Below, piece after piece: positions 52,494-61,474 of a stretch of DNA of 64,000 bases. A program made the translations under genes and the position numbers. Within the stretch, counting starts at the first letter, position 1, and each line of letters starts with the position of its first letter. The notes below the pieces were generated by a model. That model was not told where the DNA came from and ran no database searches. It saw only the letters and a program-made list of their open reading frames with translations. The stretch is from Candidatus Acidiferrales bacterium (GTDB taxonomy: Bacteria > Bacteroidota > Ignavibacteria > Kryptoniales > JAKASW01). The stretch covers positions 62,001 through 126,000 of the forward strand of contig DATJAY010000011.1 in assembly GCA_035515795.1 (NCBI GenBank), read 5' to 3'.

Positions 52494-53382
52494 TATCCCG
52501 GCTACGAGAGAGTTTTTCTCTGGCTATTTGATTGACCATTTTCTGTATAAACAATATACGTTGTTCAATGCACTTGAGAAATTGCCAGAGCTGAAGTCCA
52601 AAATTCTAGATGGTCTGGTTGAAATCAATGAAGCCGAGTATGCGAAGACCCTTCGTCTCGAAATCAGAGCCACGTATTTCCAAGCAATTGAAACTCTTTT
52701 CGAGTTAATTTTCAGCCTTGAGCCAAGAAGCAATGTTATCGACAACAGACAGGTATGGTACTTTTTATCAACATCGCGATGGCGTGAAAACTACAAACGT
52801 ATTGAATCTATTGCGGCATCTGACACTGCATTCCTCGACCAGGAAATTAATGCAAACGAGAATCTGAAGGTTCCATTTATTCAATATCTTTTCTACTTTG
52901 GGGTAACTAATCCTTCAATGCAGGATGCGGTTCGTAGGAGCCTTAATCCTATCAAGAAGTTTTTGATTGAATTCGCGAAAGAATTTTCTGATCGGGATGA
53001 GTACAATGCGTTTAAACATTCACTTCGTATTCTTCCTACGTTACAAAAGGTAGAATTTGGCACTTCAGAGTCCGAAAAGCCTGTAATGGCTTTGGACATG
53101 AGCAACTCAATGACATATTTGGTCGAAGAGGGAGAATCGATATCCTTCAGAACCAAACCTTTAGATACGTTACGAGATATGCGAATGGGGCTAGTCTGTT
53201 CTTATTTGATTTCGAATATTGTTAGAAGCAGACGCGTACACTTTACGAAGAAACCTGAAGGCCATCTGCATACTTTCTCTGATGAAACATTTCCTTCCGC
53301 AAACGCACGAAATGTCAACTGGACAAATTTCAGGTTGACAATAAAACCGATATACGACACGCCAACAGACTCTTCAAAATGA
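52474..53382 (+). CDS. hypothetical protein inside the type I RM operon
   Basis: The start at 52474 is chosen as the natural N-terminus (MKPLEFDIPATREFF), but no ribosome site is strong. ATGs at 52450 and 52462 are alternatives. It overlaps hsdS by 20 nt. The product of about 302 residues is helical, with EIRATYFQAIETLFELIFSL, NPIKKFLIEFAKEF and RDEYNAFKHSLRILP. The YNAFKH part (177-182) resembles HEPN-like or Abi-type families seen in other RM operons. Not recognised more exactly. It may be an accessory toxin or regulator of the RM system. Confidence 0.6.
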   Translation: MKPLEFDIPATREFFSGYLIDHFLYKQYTLFNALEKLPELKSKILDGLVEINEAEYAKTLRLEIRATYFQAIETLFELIFSLEPRSNVIDNRQVWYFLSTSRWRENYKRIESIAASDTAFLDQEINANENLKVPFIQYLFYFGVTNPSMQDAVRRSLNPIKKFLIEFAKEFSDRDEYNAFKHSLRILPTLQKVEFGTSESEKPVMALDMSNSMTYLVEEGESISFRTKPLDTLRDMRMGLVCSYLISNIVRSRRVHFTKKPEGHLHTFSDETFPSANARNVNWTNFRLTIKPIYDTPTDSSK

Positions 53383-53404
53383 AACCTTTCGCTCAAAAGA
53401 GAAC

Positions 53405-56329
53405 ATGAGTAAAACACTTACTTCAGAAGCTGGTACGACCCAATTTCCGCTCATCAAATACGCCGAGGAAATCGGTTGGACTGTCGTTTCCAGTACAGAT
53501 GCTTTGACTAAACGTGGCGGCGAAGCAGGCCTGTTTTTCTACAAGGAGCTTGAGGATGCTCTTCTCCGCCTCAATCCAGGCGTCGTCACGGCGGATAACG
53601 TTCAGTCTATCATTCAGCGCATAGAGAGTGTGCCGAGTACCATTAACGGCAACCGTGAAATCCTTGAATGGCTGCGCGGCAACAGAACCGTATTTGTCGA
53701 AAGCGAAAAACGCCATCGCAATGTAACGCTCGTGGATTTTAGGAACCTTGATCGTAACGTTTATCAAGTAACTTATGAATGGACTTATCGGGCTTTAAGC
53801 AAGAAAGGCAATCGTGCAGATATAATGTTCCTTGTGAACGGCGTCCCAGTTGCAATCGTTGAAAATAAAAGTCCAAGACTGCCCGACGGCATGGAGCGTG
53901 CCATCATACAGATCAAACGCTATGAAAAGGAAACGCCGGAATTGCTGACGATGCCTCAGGTGTTCAACGTGACTCACCTAATCGAATATTTCTATGGCGT
54001 TACCTGGAATTATTCCCGCAAGAATATATTTGAGTGGAAGACACCGCGAGACGAAGCGTACAAAAACGCTGTTCAAAGCTTCTTTGAGTTTGAGCATTTT
54101 CTCAAGATGCTTGGGGAATGGATCATATTTTACCAGAAAGACGATGAATTACAGAAGACTGTTTTGCGGCAGCATCAGACGCGTGCCGTTGAAAAAGTAG
54201 TGCAGCGCTGCGCAGATCCAGAGAAGAAAACCGGACTTGTCTGGCACACGCAGGGTTCAGGAAAAACCTTCACGATCATCACAGCAGCGCGGCTGATTCT
54301 CGAGAATAAGGAACATTTTCCCGGTGCAACGGTAATGCTCGTCGTTGATCGGAACGAACTCGAAGGACAATTGTCGGGATGGGTTGAACGTCTCGTTGGC
54401 GAAATGCAAGGGCACGACATCAAAATCGCATACGCGGAAAGTCGAGCGAGGTTGCAGCAATTGTTGGATCAAGATTTTCGTGGACTCATCATATCGATGA
54501 TCCACAAATTCGATGACATAAGAAAAGATTCGTGCAAGCGATCTGACTTCTTTATCCTAATTGACGAAGCTCATCGTTCAACTGGAGGCGATCTTGGCAA
54601 TTATCTTATGGGCGCGTTGCCTAACGCGACACTCATAGGCTTTACCGGCACGCCGATAGACAAGACGGCCTATGGCAAAGGCACTTTCAAGATTTTCGGT
54701 AAGGAGGATGAGAAGGGGTATTTAGACAAATATTCAGTCAGAGAATCGATCAAAGATGGAACGACTGTAAAACTCCGCCACACTCTTGCCCGCAGCGAAT
54801 TACAGGTTCCTGAAGAACTGCTTAACAAGGAATTCTTAAGTATCGCCGAGGGGGAGGGTGTCAGCGATATAGATGATCTAAACCGCATTCTCGACCGTGC
54901 TGTGAACTTGAAAGCATTTCTCAAAGCGGGCGACCGTGTGGATAAAGTGGCACAGTTTATTGCTAAGCACTTCAAAGAAAATGTCGAGCCGCTCGGCTAC
55001 AAAGCGTTTCTCGTTGCGGTGGATCGCGAGGCGTGTGCGCTTTACAAGAATGCTCTCGATAAATATCTACCGCCGGAATACTCGACTCCGGTTTATACAA
55101 AAAATGTTGATGATTCAATTGAACGCCCGCTCGTCGCAAAGCTGCAATTGACCGAGACCGATGAGAAAAAAGTGCGGAAGGCATTTCCGAAGCCCGACCA
55201 ACTGCCGAAAATCTTCATTGTTACGGACAAGCTTCTCACAGGTTACGATGCGCCGATTCTCTACTGCATGTATCTCGACAAGCCCATGCGCGACCATGTC
55301 CTGCTGCAAGCCGTGGCGCGTGTGAATCGTCCTTATGAAGATGAGCAAGGCATCAAGAAAACTTGCGGTCTCATCGTGGACTTCATTGGAATCCTGAAGG
55401 AACTAAACAAGGCACTTGCTTTCGATTCCGATGAAGTGAGCGGAGTGATTGAAGACCTTGATTTACTCTTCGCGCATTTCAAAGCACTTATGGATGGGAA
55501 GGGAAAGAAATATTTGCAGGCCGCCGGCACGAACGGAAGCAGCAATGAGAAGTTAGAAAAGCTTCTTTATGAGACATTCCTCGACAAGAAGGAACGACAG
55601 GAATTCACAGACTTCTTCCAAGAGATTGAAGACCTTTATGAAATACTTTCACCTGATCCTCAATTGCGTGATTACATAGACGATTACTATTGTCTGAAGG
55701 AGATATACAAGGCTCTTCGTAACGCATACGGGAGGAAAACAACTTTCTTATCGGATGTAGCACATAAAACCGAAAAGTTAGTTCGCGAAAATGCCATGGT
55801 GTATGGGCTTGCTGAGATGACTAAGACGGTAGAGTTTGATGAAGCAGCATTGGAAGCACTAATGGCAAAGAAGGGATCTGAGAACGCGAAGGTGATCAAC
55901 CTGATCAATAGCCTTGTCAGAATCGCTGATGACCGTGGTACGACCGAGCCATATTTGCGATCCATTGCCGAACGTGCAGAAAAAGTAAAAGAGAATTTGG
56001 AAGATCGTCAGATGTCCACGACAGATGCGCTTACTCAAATAGAAGCCCTGATGAAGGAAAAGCATGAAGCCGATAAAGCTCGAAAAGAAAGTGGTCTCGA
56101 TCCAGCGACATTTGAGATATTTTGGTTCTTGCGGCAGGAACAATTGCCTGACGCCGTGGTGCTTGCAAAAGAAATCAGTGCAGCTTACCTGCGTTTTCCA
56201 AATTCCGCCGCCAACGCGGACGAGCAACGCCAATTGAAAGCAGAGATTTACAAATCATTGCTACGCGTCGTAAGCGGCAAACGAATGGTCGATCTTGCGG
56301 ATGAGATATTGAGACTTCGACAACAATGA
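53405..56329 (+). CDS. hsdR: type I restriction subunit HsdR
   Basis: The N-terminal nuclease domain has RNRADIMFLVN-like (GNRADIMFLVNGVPVAIVENK, about 134-156) with the D...ExK catalytic layout. The motor has Walker A WHTQGSGKTFT (about 278-288), LMLVVDRNELEGQL-type motif Ia, DEAHRS (about 387-392), GFTGTPI and QAVARVNRPY. The C-terminal region is helical with a coiled coil. At 974 aa it is the normal size. It forms the R2M2S complex that cuts unmodified DNA after translocation. The ATG at 53405 follows the unknown gene by 22 bp. The stop overlaps the next gene (ATGA). Confidence 0.94.
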   Translation: MSKTLTSEAGTTQFPLIKYAEEIGWTVVSSTDALTKRGGEAGLFFYKELEDALLRLNPGVVTADNVQSIIQRIESVPSTINGNREILEWLRGNRTVFVESEKRHRNVTLVDFRNLDRNVYQVTYEWTYRALSKKGNRADIMFLVNGVPVAIVENKSPRLPDGMERAIIQIKRYEKETPELLTMPQVFNVTHLIEYFYGVTWNYSRKNIFEWKTPRDEAYKNAVQSFFEFEHFLKMLGEWIIFYQKDDELQKTVLRQHQTRAVEKVVQRCADPEKKTGLVWHTQGSGKTFTIITAARLILENKEHFPGATVMLVVDRNELEGQLSGWVERLVGEMQGHDIKIAYAESRARLQQLLDQDFRGLIISMIHKFDDIRKDSCKRSDFFILIDEAHRSTGGDLGNYLMGALPNATLIGFTGTPIDKTAYGKGTFKIFGKEDEKGYLDKYSVRESIKDGTTVKLRHTLARSELQVPEELLNKEFLSIAEGEGVSDIDDLNRILDRAVNLKAFLKAGDRVDKVAQFIAKHFKENVEPLGYKAFLVAVDREACALYKNALDKYLPPEYSTPVYTKNVDDSIERPLVAKLQLTETDEKKVRKAFPKPDQLPKIFIVTDKLLTGYDAPILYCMYLDKPMRDHVLLQAVARVNRPYEDEQGIKKTCGLIVDFIGILKELNKALAFDSDEVSGVIEDLDLLFAHFKALMDGKGKKYLQAAGTNGSSNEKLEKLLYETFLDKKERQEFTDFFQEIEDLYEILSPDPQLRDYIDDYYCLKEIYKALRNAYGRKTTFLSDVAHKTEKLVRENAMVYGLAEMTKTVEFDEAALEALMAKKGSENAKVINLINSLVRIADDRGTTEPYLRSIAERAEKVKENLEDRQMSTTDALTQIEALMKEKHEADKARKESGLDPATFEIFWFLRQEQLPDAVVLAKEISAAYLRFPNSAANADEQRQLKAEIYKSLLRVVSGKRMVDLADEILRLRQQ

Positions 56330-56637
56330 AAGCGCGACGCAAACGAAAATCGATTTCCGAAGAATCCTTCAAAGCAACGGTCCAAACATGGGCGTTGAAG
56401 GTACGTGTGAAGCCGAAACAGATTCGTGTGCAGAAGATGACTCGAAAGTGGGCGTCATGCTCGACAAAGGGCTATTTAACTTTTTCCGCAAAACTCCTCC
56501 ATGAAGCTCCAATGTTTCAAGACTTCGTAATTGTCCATGAACTGCTTCATTTAAAAATTCCGAATCACGGGAAACTTTTTAAGAGTTTGCTATCTGCCCA
56601 TGTTTCTGGGTGGAGAAGGTGGGAAAAGAAAATCTGA
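56326..56637 (+). CDS. YgjP-like (M48/DUF45) metallopeptidase, short form
   Basis: The zinc motif HELLHLKIPNHGKLF (HExxH...H) follows VQKMTRKWASCSTKGYLTFSAKL, as in the YgjP family. YgjP is about 230-260 aa; this protein has 103, keeping only the catalytic end. Such genes are often the last in type I RM operons. The start overlaps the hsdR stop (ATGA), so it is translated with it. The role in restriction is unknown. Confidence 0.82.
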   Translation: MKARRKRKSISEESFKATVQTWALKVRVKPKQIRVQKMTRKWASCSTKGYLTFSAKLLHEAPMFQDFVIVHELLHLKIPNHGKLFKSLLSAHVSGWRRWEKKI

Positions 56638-56712
56638 GTGCAAAACCAACAGTTATTCCGAAAGCAATAAAACTTGATTTTTTTCTACCAGATTGGCACA
56701 CAGAAACAACTT

Positions 56713-56742
56713 TTGACACTCTGATGTCTGCGGAAGTATAGT
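56713..56742 (+). promoter_or_regulatory. sigma70-like promoter
   Basis: TTGACA (56713-56718), an 18-bp spacer, then TATAGT (56737-56742). It faces the liv operon 226 bp downstream. The rest of 56638-56968 has no gene except the small frame at 56762. Confidence 0.6.
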
Positions 56743-56761
56743 AAAGAAATGAGGAGGTTTA

Positions 56762-56821
56762 GTGAACAAGCCGAGGATTAATTATCAAAGCAGGCATGTC
56801 TATTTTCAAACTCAACAATAA
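56762..56821 (+). CDS. possible 19-codon leader peptide
   Basis: GTG start with a perfect AGGAGG four bases upstream and a promoter-like sequence just before. The product is MNKPRINYQSRHVYFQTQQ. There is no run of Leu/Ile/Val codons, so a classic attenuator is unlikely. It may be a leader or a relic. Confidence 0.3.
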   Translation: MNKPRINYQSRHVYFQTQQ

Positions 56822-56968
56822 TTCCTTTATTCTGCGCGTTCTGATCACTCTTCCCAAAGCTTAAATTTGGCGAAATTTCAGGTCCTCGTTCACAGCTAAC
56901 TTCAGCTAACTCAAGATGTCTTTTATTGAGAATACACATAATGGACGAATTGTGACCACACTTAGACT

Positions 56969-57877
56969 ATGACGTCAATCTTTTTGCAGATATTTATAAA
57001 CGGGCTCATCGTAGGGTTGGTTTACGCACTTGTTGCGTTAGGATTCAATATTATTTATCGAGGAACAAAGGTCTTTCATATTGCACACGGTGCTATATAC
57101 ACCTCGGCGCCCTACTTCTTTTTAGGTTGGGTGTTACTCACAGGTTCAACTCATTTCACAAACATTGGATCTTCGTTATTCCTTGGCTTGGTGTCCGCGA
57201 TCGTCATCACCTGTCTACTATCGGCTCTAATAGAGCTTATCGTTTATCGTCCTCACTTTATGAAAGGTTCGTCTTCTGTAATTACATTTGTTTCGTCGCT
57301 TGGGGTATATATCGTTGTCATCAATCTAATCGCAATTTTTTTTGGCAATACCATAAGGTACTTATACCCTGGGTTACAGCCAACTCTTACGTTCTGGGGT
57401 GTTAGAGTAACTCAAATGCAGGTTATCGAGTTCATTGTATCAATAATTAGTATCATCGGATTTTTCATACTCTTAGAAAAAAGTTCTCTTGGCCGTAAGA
57501 TAAGAGCTGTTTCGGATAATTCAACTTTGGCAAACGTGTTAGGTATCAGCGCAAAAAGAATTAGAGTTCAAGTATTTTTGGTTGGGTCGCTCCTTGCTTC
57601 CATAGCATCACTCCTAATAGCATTTGACGTCGGCGTTACTCCCTTTGTTGGAATGTCTGCAGTCCTGACCGCTGCCGTAGCTGTCATTATAGGTGGAGTT
57701 AATTCTTATCGTGGTTCAGTCGTGGGGGCAATTCTTCTTGGATTATCTCAAAATGTAGTAATATGGTTTCTTTCCGATCAATGGAAAGATGCTGTAACTT
57801 TTTTAATTCTTGTAATTGTTCTTGTATGTAGACGACAAGGCCTTTTATCCGCTAAGATGAGATTGGAAGAGAAATGA
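56969..57877 (+). CDS. livH: branched-chain amino-acid-type ABC permease LivH
   Basis: The 302-residue membrane protein has about eight helices, beginning LQIFINGLIVGLVYALVALG and the family signature FNIIYRGTKVFHIAHGA. The late loop FVGMSAVLTAAVAVIIGGVNSYRG is the LivH consensus for contact with the ATPase. With LivM it forms the channel for uptake of branched-chain or related amino acids, or small amides/urea. It is the first gene of an operon with overlapping neighbours. Substrate unknown. Confidence 0.92.
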   Translation: MTSIFLQIFINGLIVGLVYALVALGFNIIYRGTKVFHIAHGAIYTSAPYFFLGWVLLTGSTHFTNIGSSLFLGLVSAIVITCLLSALIELIVYRPHFMKGSSSVITFVSSLGVYIVVINLIAIFFGNTIRYLYPGLQPTLTFWGVRVTQMQVIEFIVSIISIIGFFILLEKSSLGRKIRAVSDNSTLANVLGISAKRIRVQVFLVGSLLASIASLLIAFDVGVTPFVGMSAVLTAAVAVIIGGVNSYRGSVVGAILLGLSQNVVIWFLSDQWKDAVTFLILVIVLVCRRQGLLSAKMRLEEK

Positions 57878-58746
57878 GTTACATGCTGTACATAGTAATC
57901 CTGATAGAGATATATACTGTTCTATCACTTTCGCTAAACGTTGTTGTTGGCTACGCTGGTCTTGTGACTTTAGCTCAGGCCGCTCTATATGGTGTTGGTG
58001 CATATGTCGCAACCTTATTAATGGTCAACCTGCATTGGGGATTTCTACCGGCTTTACTGCTTGCCGTAGTCGGTACGGTTTTATCGAGCTTTTTAATAAC
58101 CGCAGCATCTATGAGATTCAAGGGAGATTATTTTATTCTTGCCGCATTAGCGTTTCAGGTAATCGTTTATTCAGTCATAAACAATTGGGTAACGGTCACC
58201 AAAGGTCCCTTCGGCATCGCAGGAATTCCTAAACCTGATCTCTTTGGAATACATTTAGATTCGCTATTAACGTTCTCATTGTTCGGGTTGGTCATAACAG
58301 TGATGGTTGGCGGCTTAATCTATATGGTGCTACACTCGGCATTCGGCCGTACACTACAGGCCATCCGTGACGATGAAATTGCCGCGACAACGTTAGGAAA
58401 AAAGGCCAGCTCATTTAAAATACGTAGCATCGCTATTTCGGCTGGGTGTGCTGCGGTGGCTGGAACTCTTTATGCAACCTTCATAACCTATATAGACCCA
58501 TCAACTTTTACCACAGATGATTCTTTGCTTTTGCTTTGCATGGTTTTATTAGGTGGAACAGGAAACTTTAAGGGCCCCATTGTGGGCGCCGTCATTTTGG
58601 TTTTATTACCCGAGGCACTGCGATTATTGGCAATTCCCGACTCAGTTTCAGCAAATTTGCGAATGATAATCTATGGCATTGCCTTAATTGTTATGATGCT
58701 TGTTCGTCCCCAGGGGATTGCCGGAAAATACAAATTTGAATCCTAA
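57874..58746 (+). CDS. livM: ABC permease LivM
   Basis: The 290-residue membrane protein has the LivM pattern: SLSLNVVVGYAGLVTLAQAAL and YGVGAYVATLL at the N-terminus, RFKGDYFILAALAF, GRTLQAIRDDEIAATTLG (the EAA-type loop for ATPase contact) and a C-terminal VRPQGIAGKY. It overlaps livH (ATGA). It pairs with LivH in the membrane. Confidence 0.92.
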   Translation: MSYMLYIVILIEIYTVLSLSLNVVVGYAGLVTLAQAALYGVGAYVATLLMVNLHWGFLPALLLAVVGTVLSSFLITAASMRFKGDYFILAALAFQVIVYSVINNWVTVTKGPFGIAGIPKPDLFGIHLDSLLTFSLFGLVITVMVGGLIYMVLHSAFGRTLQAIRDDEIAATTLGKKASSFKIRSIAISAGCAAVAGTLYATFITYIDPSTFTTDDSLLLLCMVLLGGTGNFKGPIVGAVILVLLPEALRLLAIPDSVSANLRMIIYGIALIVMMLVRPQGIAGKYKFES

Positions 58747-58747
58747 T

Positions 58748-59512
58748 ATGGCAAGCAATTTTTTGTTAGAAACAGTATCTCTTTCCAAATCCTTTGATGG
58801 CGTGAAAGCCGTGGATTCGGTATCTATTCAAATTCCGGAACGAACTATAACCACCATTATTGGTCCAAACGGTGCCGGTAAAACCACTCTGTTTAATATC
58901 ATTTCGGGACTTATAGTTGAAGACTCCGGTGTAGTTCGTTACAAAGATAAATCTCTTAATGATACACCGGCTTGGAATCGATCTGCGGCTGGCATTGGCA
59001 GATTGTGGCAGGATGTTAGGTTATTTAAGAATATGACAGCCATGGAAAATCTCCTCGTTGCAGGAAGAAAGCAAGCAGGAGAAAAGATCTTGGACTTGTT
59101 CTTTCAGCCGCATAAAGTTGGAGCTATTGAGAAGGAGAATAGACAGCAGGCACTCGAGATTTTAGAATTGTTTGGACTCGCAGAAAAACGGAATACTATC
59201 AGCGAGGACTTGTCGTATGGACAGCAAAAGCTGATTGCTCTTGGGAGACTTCTTATGAATAATTCGGATCTGCTGTTACTTGACGAACCAACTGCCGGTG
59301 TTAATCCAGTCATTATTGAGAAACTTTTGGAGCATATACTCAATCTTGTGAAAAATGGGAAAACAGTCCTTATGATCGAACACGATGTCCCTAAAGCAAT
59401 GGCTATCTCAGATATGATCTATGTAATGGATAACGGAAGAATCGCTCTTTCTGGTTCACCTTCTGAGATTTTATCAAACACCCAACTTAAAGAAATATAT
59501 GTAGGAGTATGA
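58748..59512 (+). CDS. livG: ABC ATPase LivG
   Basis: The start ATG at 58748 sits just after the livM stop; the longer frame from 58700 overlaps livM and looks false. Walker A GPNGAGKTT, a signature LSYGQQKLIALGR, Walker B LLLLDEPTAGVNP and the H-loop IEHDV are all present. LivG-type ATPases carry the extra helical insert seen here (about 105-145). 254 aa. It energises transport with LivF. Confidence 0.93.
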   Translation: MASNFLLETVSLSKSFDGVKAVDSVSIQIPERTITTIIGPNGAGKTTLFNIISGLIVEDSGVVRYKDKSLNDTPAWNRSAAGIGRLWQDVRLFKNMTAMENLLVAGRKQAGEKILDLFFQPHKVGAIEKENRQQALEILELFGLAEKRNTISEDLSYGQQKLIALGRLLMNNSDLLLLDEPTAGVNPVIIEKLLEHILNLVKNGKTVLMIEHDVPKAMAISDMIYVMDNGRIALSGSPSEILSNTQLKEIYVGV

Positions 59513-60249
59513 AGACTGAAGTGTTAACTCGTCGAGCATATCTTAAGATCGAAGACATCAGTGTTCGATACTATAAAAAGGATATTTTATCTGAAGTATC
59601 TCTTGAGGTAATGCCCGGGGAGATAGTTGCAATAATTGGAGCGAACGGTGCAGGGAAATCAACCCTTTTAAAAGCAATCTCAGGTGTAGTACCACCCCAT
59701 AAGGGGAAAATTATTGTAGAAGGAAGAAATGTTACTGGTATGGAAACTACGTTGTTATTTAACCTCGGTATCAGTTCCTTGCTACAGGGCAATAATACAT
59801 TTCCAAGCCTGACAGTCTTGGAACACCTTCTTCTGATTAATAAGACAAAAAGCAAGATTGACAATAAGAATGATTCAGATAGTATGAATGAAGTTTGGAG
59901 CATATTTCCCGAGCTGTACGAAGTGAGAAACAAAAGAGCAGGACTCCTCAGCGGAGGTGAAAGGCAGAAACTATCAATAGCCACGATGCTGGTGCAGGAT
60001 GCAAAGATGTGGCTGCTTGATGAACCATCAGGTGGCCTTGCCCCACAAGCTGTTAAGAACGTCATGAATATAATCAGACGGCTTAGCACGGAAAGGGGGA
60101 TAGCGGTATTGTTGGCAGAGCAGAACTTACGAGAAGCGTTAAAGATTGCTGACCATGCTTATGTGCTTAAAGGTGGCAAAGTGTTTCATGAGGAAAACCC
60201 TTCTGAAATATTGAACAATGGAAAGATGGAAGAGATATTCTTTAAGTAG
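59509..60249 (+). CDS. livF: ABC ATPase LivF
   Basis: Walker A GANGAGKST, signature LLSGGERQKLSIATML, Walker B WLLDEPSGGLAP, then LLAEQNLREAL for the switch region (Q in place of His, as is usual in LivF). 246 aa. It overlaps livG (ATGA). The distance to the binding protein gene is 82 bp, with a TATAAT-like hexamer at 60285 but no good -35. Confidence 0.92.
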   Translation: MKTEVLTRRAYLKIEDISVRYYKKDILSEVSLEVMPGEIVAIIGANGAGKSTLLKAISGVVPPHKGKIIVEGRNVTGMETTLLFNLGISSLLQGNNTFPSLTVLEHLLLINKTKSKIDNKNDSDSMNEVWSIFPELYEVRNKRAGLLSGGERQKLSIATMLVQDAKMWLLDEPSGGLAPQAVKNVMNIIRRLSTERGIAVLLAEQNLREALKIADHAYVLKGGKVFHEENPSEILNNGKMEEIFFK

Positions 60250-60331
60250 CAGTAGAAGGTGGTGCCATGAAATGACAAATTTGCTATAATTTCAAAAAAG
60301 GTCGTTAATCACGAGATAAATGGAGAAAAAA

Positions 60332-61474
60332 ATGAAAAGAAAATTTTGGATAGCGGCAACAGCTGTAATAATCATAGGGTTGATAATAGCTGCCGTCACT
60401 ACCTTGGTACAAAGAAAACCCAATGATGTAAAATTTGGCGCTATTCTTTCTCTCACAGGGGATGCTGCTTCCTACGGCACCATGATGAAAAATGGGATGG
60501 AAATTGCTCAGGATGAGGTAAATACTTCTGGAGGTATAAATGGGAAAAAGCTCGATATGATTTATGAGGACTCCCAATTCGATCCAACCGATGCTGCTTC
60601 TGCCGCTCAGAAGCTTATCAATGTTGATCATGTGCAGGTAATTACAGGAATTACCGGCAGCAAAAATGCTCTGGCAGTTGCTCCTATCGCAAATGCGAAT
60701 AAGGTTGTGATTGTCGATGCCTTATCGTCCGCGGCTGAGTTGACTACAAAGGGTGGAAAGTATTATTTCCGTATAATGCCTTCAGATGACTTCAGCGGAA
60801 TGTACGTTGCGCAATGGGCCATCAGCAATGCATGGAAGAACGGCGTGATTCTGTACGCAGACGACGATTGGGGGAAAGGAATCGAAAATTCCGCGGCCTC
60901 AAAGTTTGAGTCCCTCGGTGGAAAGATTGCTCTATCAGAACCGGTGGAAACTGGCACAAATGATTTCAGAACGGTGGTGACAAAAGTGGCTATGGCAAAA
61001 CCAGATGTAGTGTTCCTCTTTGCTTATGCACCTGAAGCAGCTATCTTCGTAAAGCAAATGAGAGAATTCAACGTTAAGACTCACTACATCGGAAGCGATA
61101 ACCTTAGCGCGGGTGAATTTGCCAAAGTTGGTGCTGATGTGGTGGATGGCGTAATGTTTGATCTTCCAGCCGAAGGCTCAGGTCCAGCATACGATAGTTT
61201 CCGTAGTGCTTATAAGGCTAAGTTTGGGGAGTATCCAAGTGTAAATTCCATAAAAGCGTATGATGTTGTTAAACTTGCTGCCTTTGTTGTTTCCAAGGTA
61301 GGATACGACGGAGTGAAGATACAAGAATTCCTCGCAGATAGTCTTGCCAATGATAATTACCATGGAGCTTCTGGGAAGATTGTTTTTGACCAGAACGGCG
61401 ATATCGAGAATCCACAGTATGACAAAATGATATATGAGAACGGGCAATACGTAAAAATGAGTACGGAGAAGTGA
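60332..61474 (+). CDS. ABC transporter substrate-binding protein (LivK/type I periplasmic fold)
   Basis: The ATG at 60332 is chosen because GGAG lies 6 nt upstream; an in-frame ATG at 60320 is possible. An N-terminal hydrophobic segment (FWIAATAVIIIGLIIAA) is a signal or anchor. Then FGAILSLTGDAASYG, GINGKKLDMIYEDSQFDPT, FGVTGSKN-like VITGITGSKNALAV, and NDFRTVVTKVAMAKPDVV, typical of the Leu/Ile/Val-binding family. No lipobox. It delivers the substrate to LivHM. The ligand cannot be predicted; an amide or short amino acid is likely. Confidence 0.85.
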   Translation: MKRKFWIAATAVIIIGLIIAAVTTLVQRKPNDVKFGAILSLTGDAASYGTMMKNGMEIAQDEVNTSGGINGKKLDMIYEDSQFDPTDAASAAQKLINVDHVQVITGITGSKNALAVAPIANANKVVIVDALSSAAELTTKGGKYYFRIMPSDDFSGMYVAQWAISNAWKNGVILYADDDWGKGIENSAASKFESLGGKIALSEPVETGTNDFRTVVTKVAMAKPDVVFLFAYAPEAAIFVKQMREFNVKTHYIGSDNLSAGEFAKVGADVVDGVMFDLPAEGSGPAYDSFRSAYKAKFGEYPSVNSIKAYDVVKLAAFVVSKVGYDGVKIQEFLADSLANDNYHGASGKIVFDQNGDIENPQYDKMIYENGQYVKMSTEK

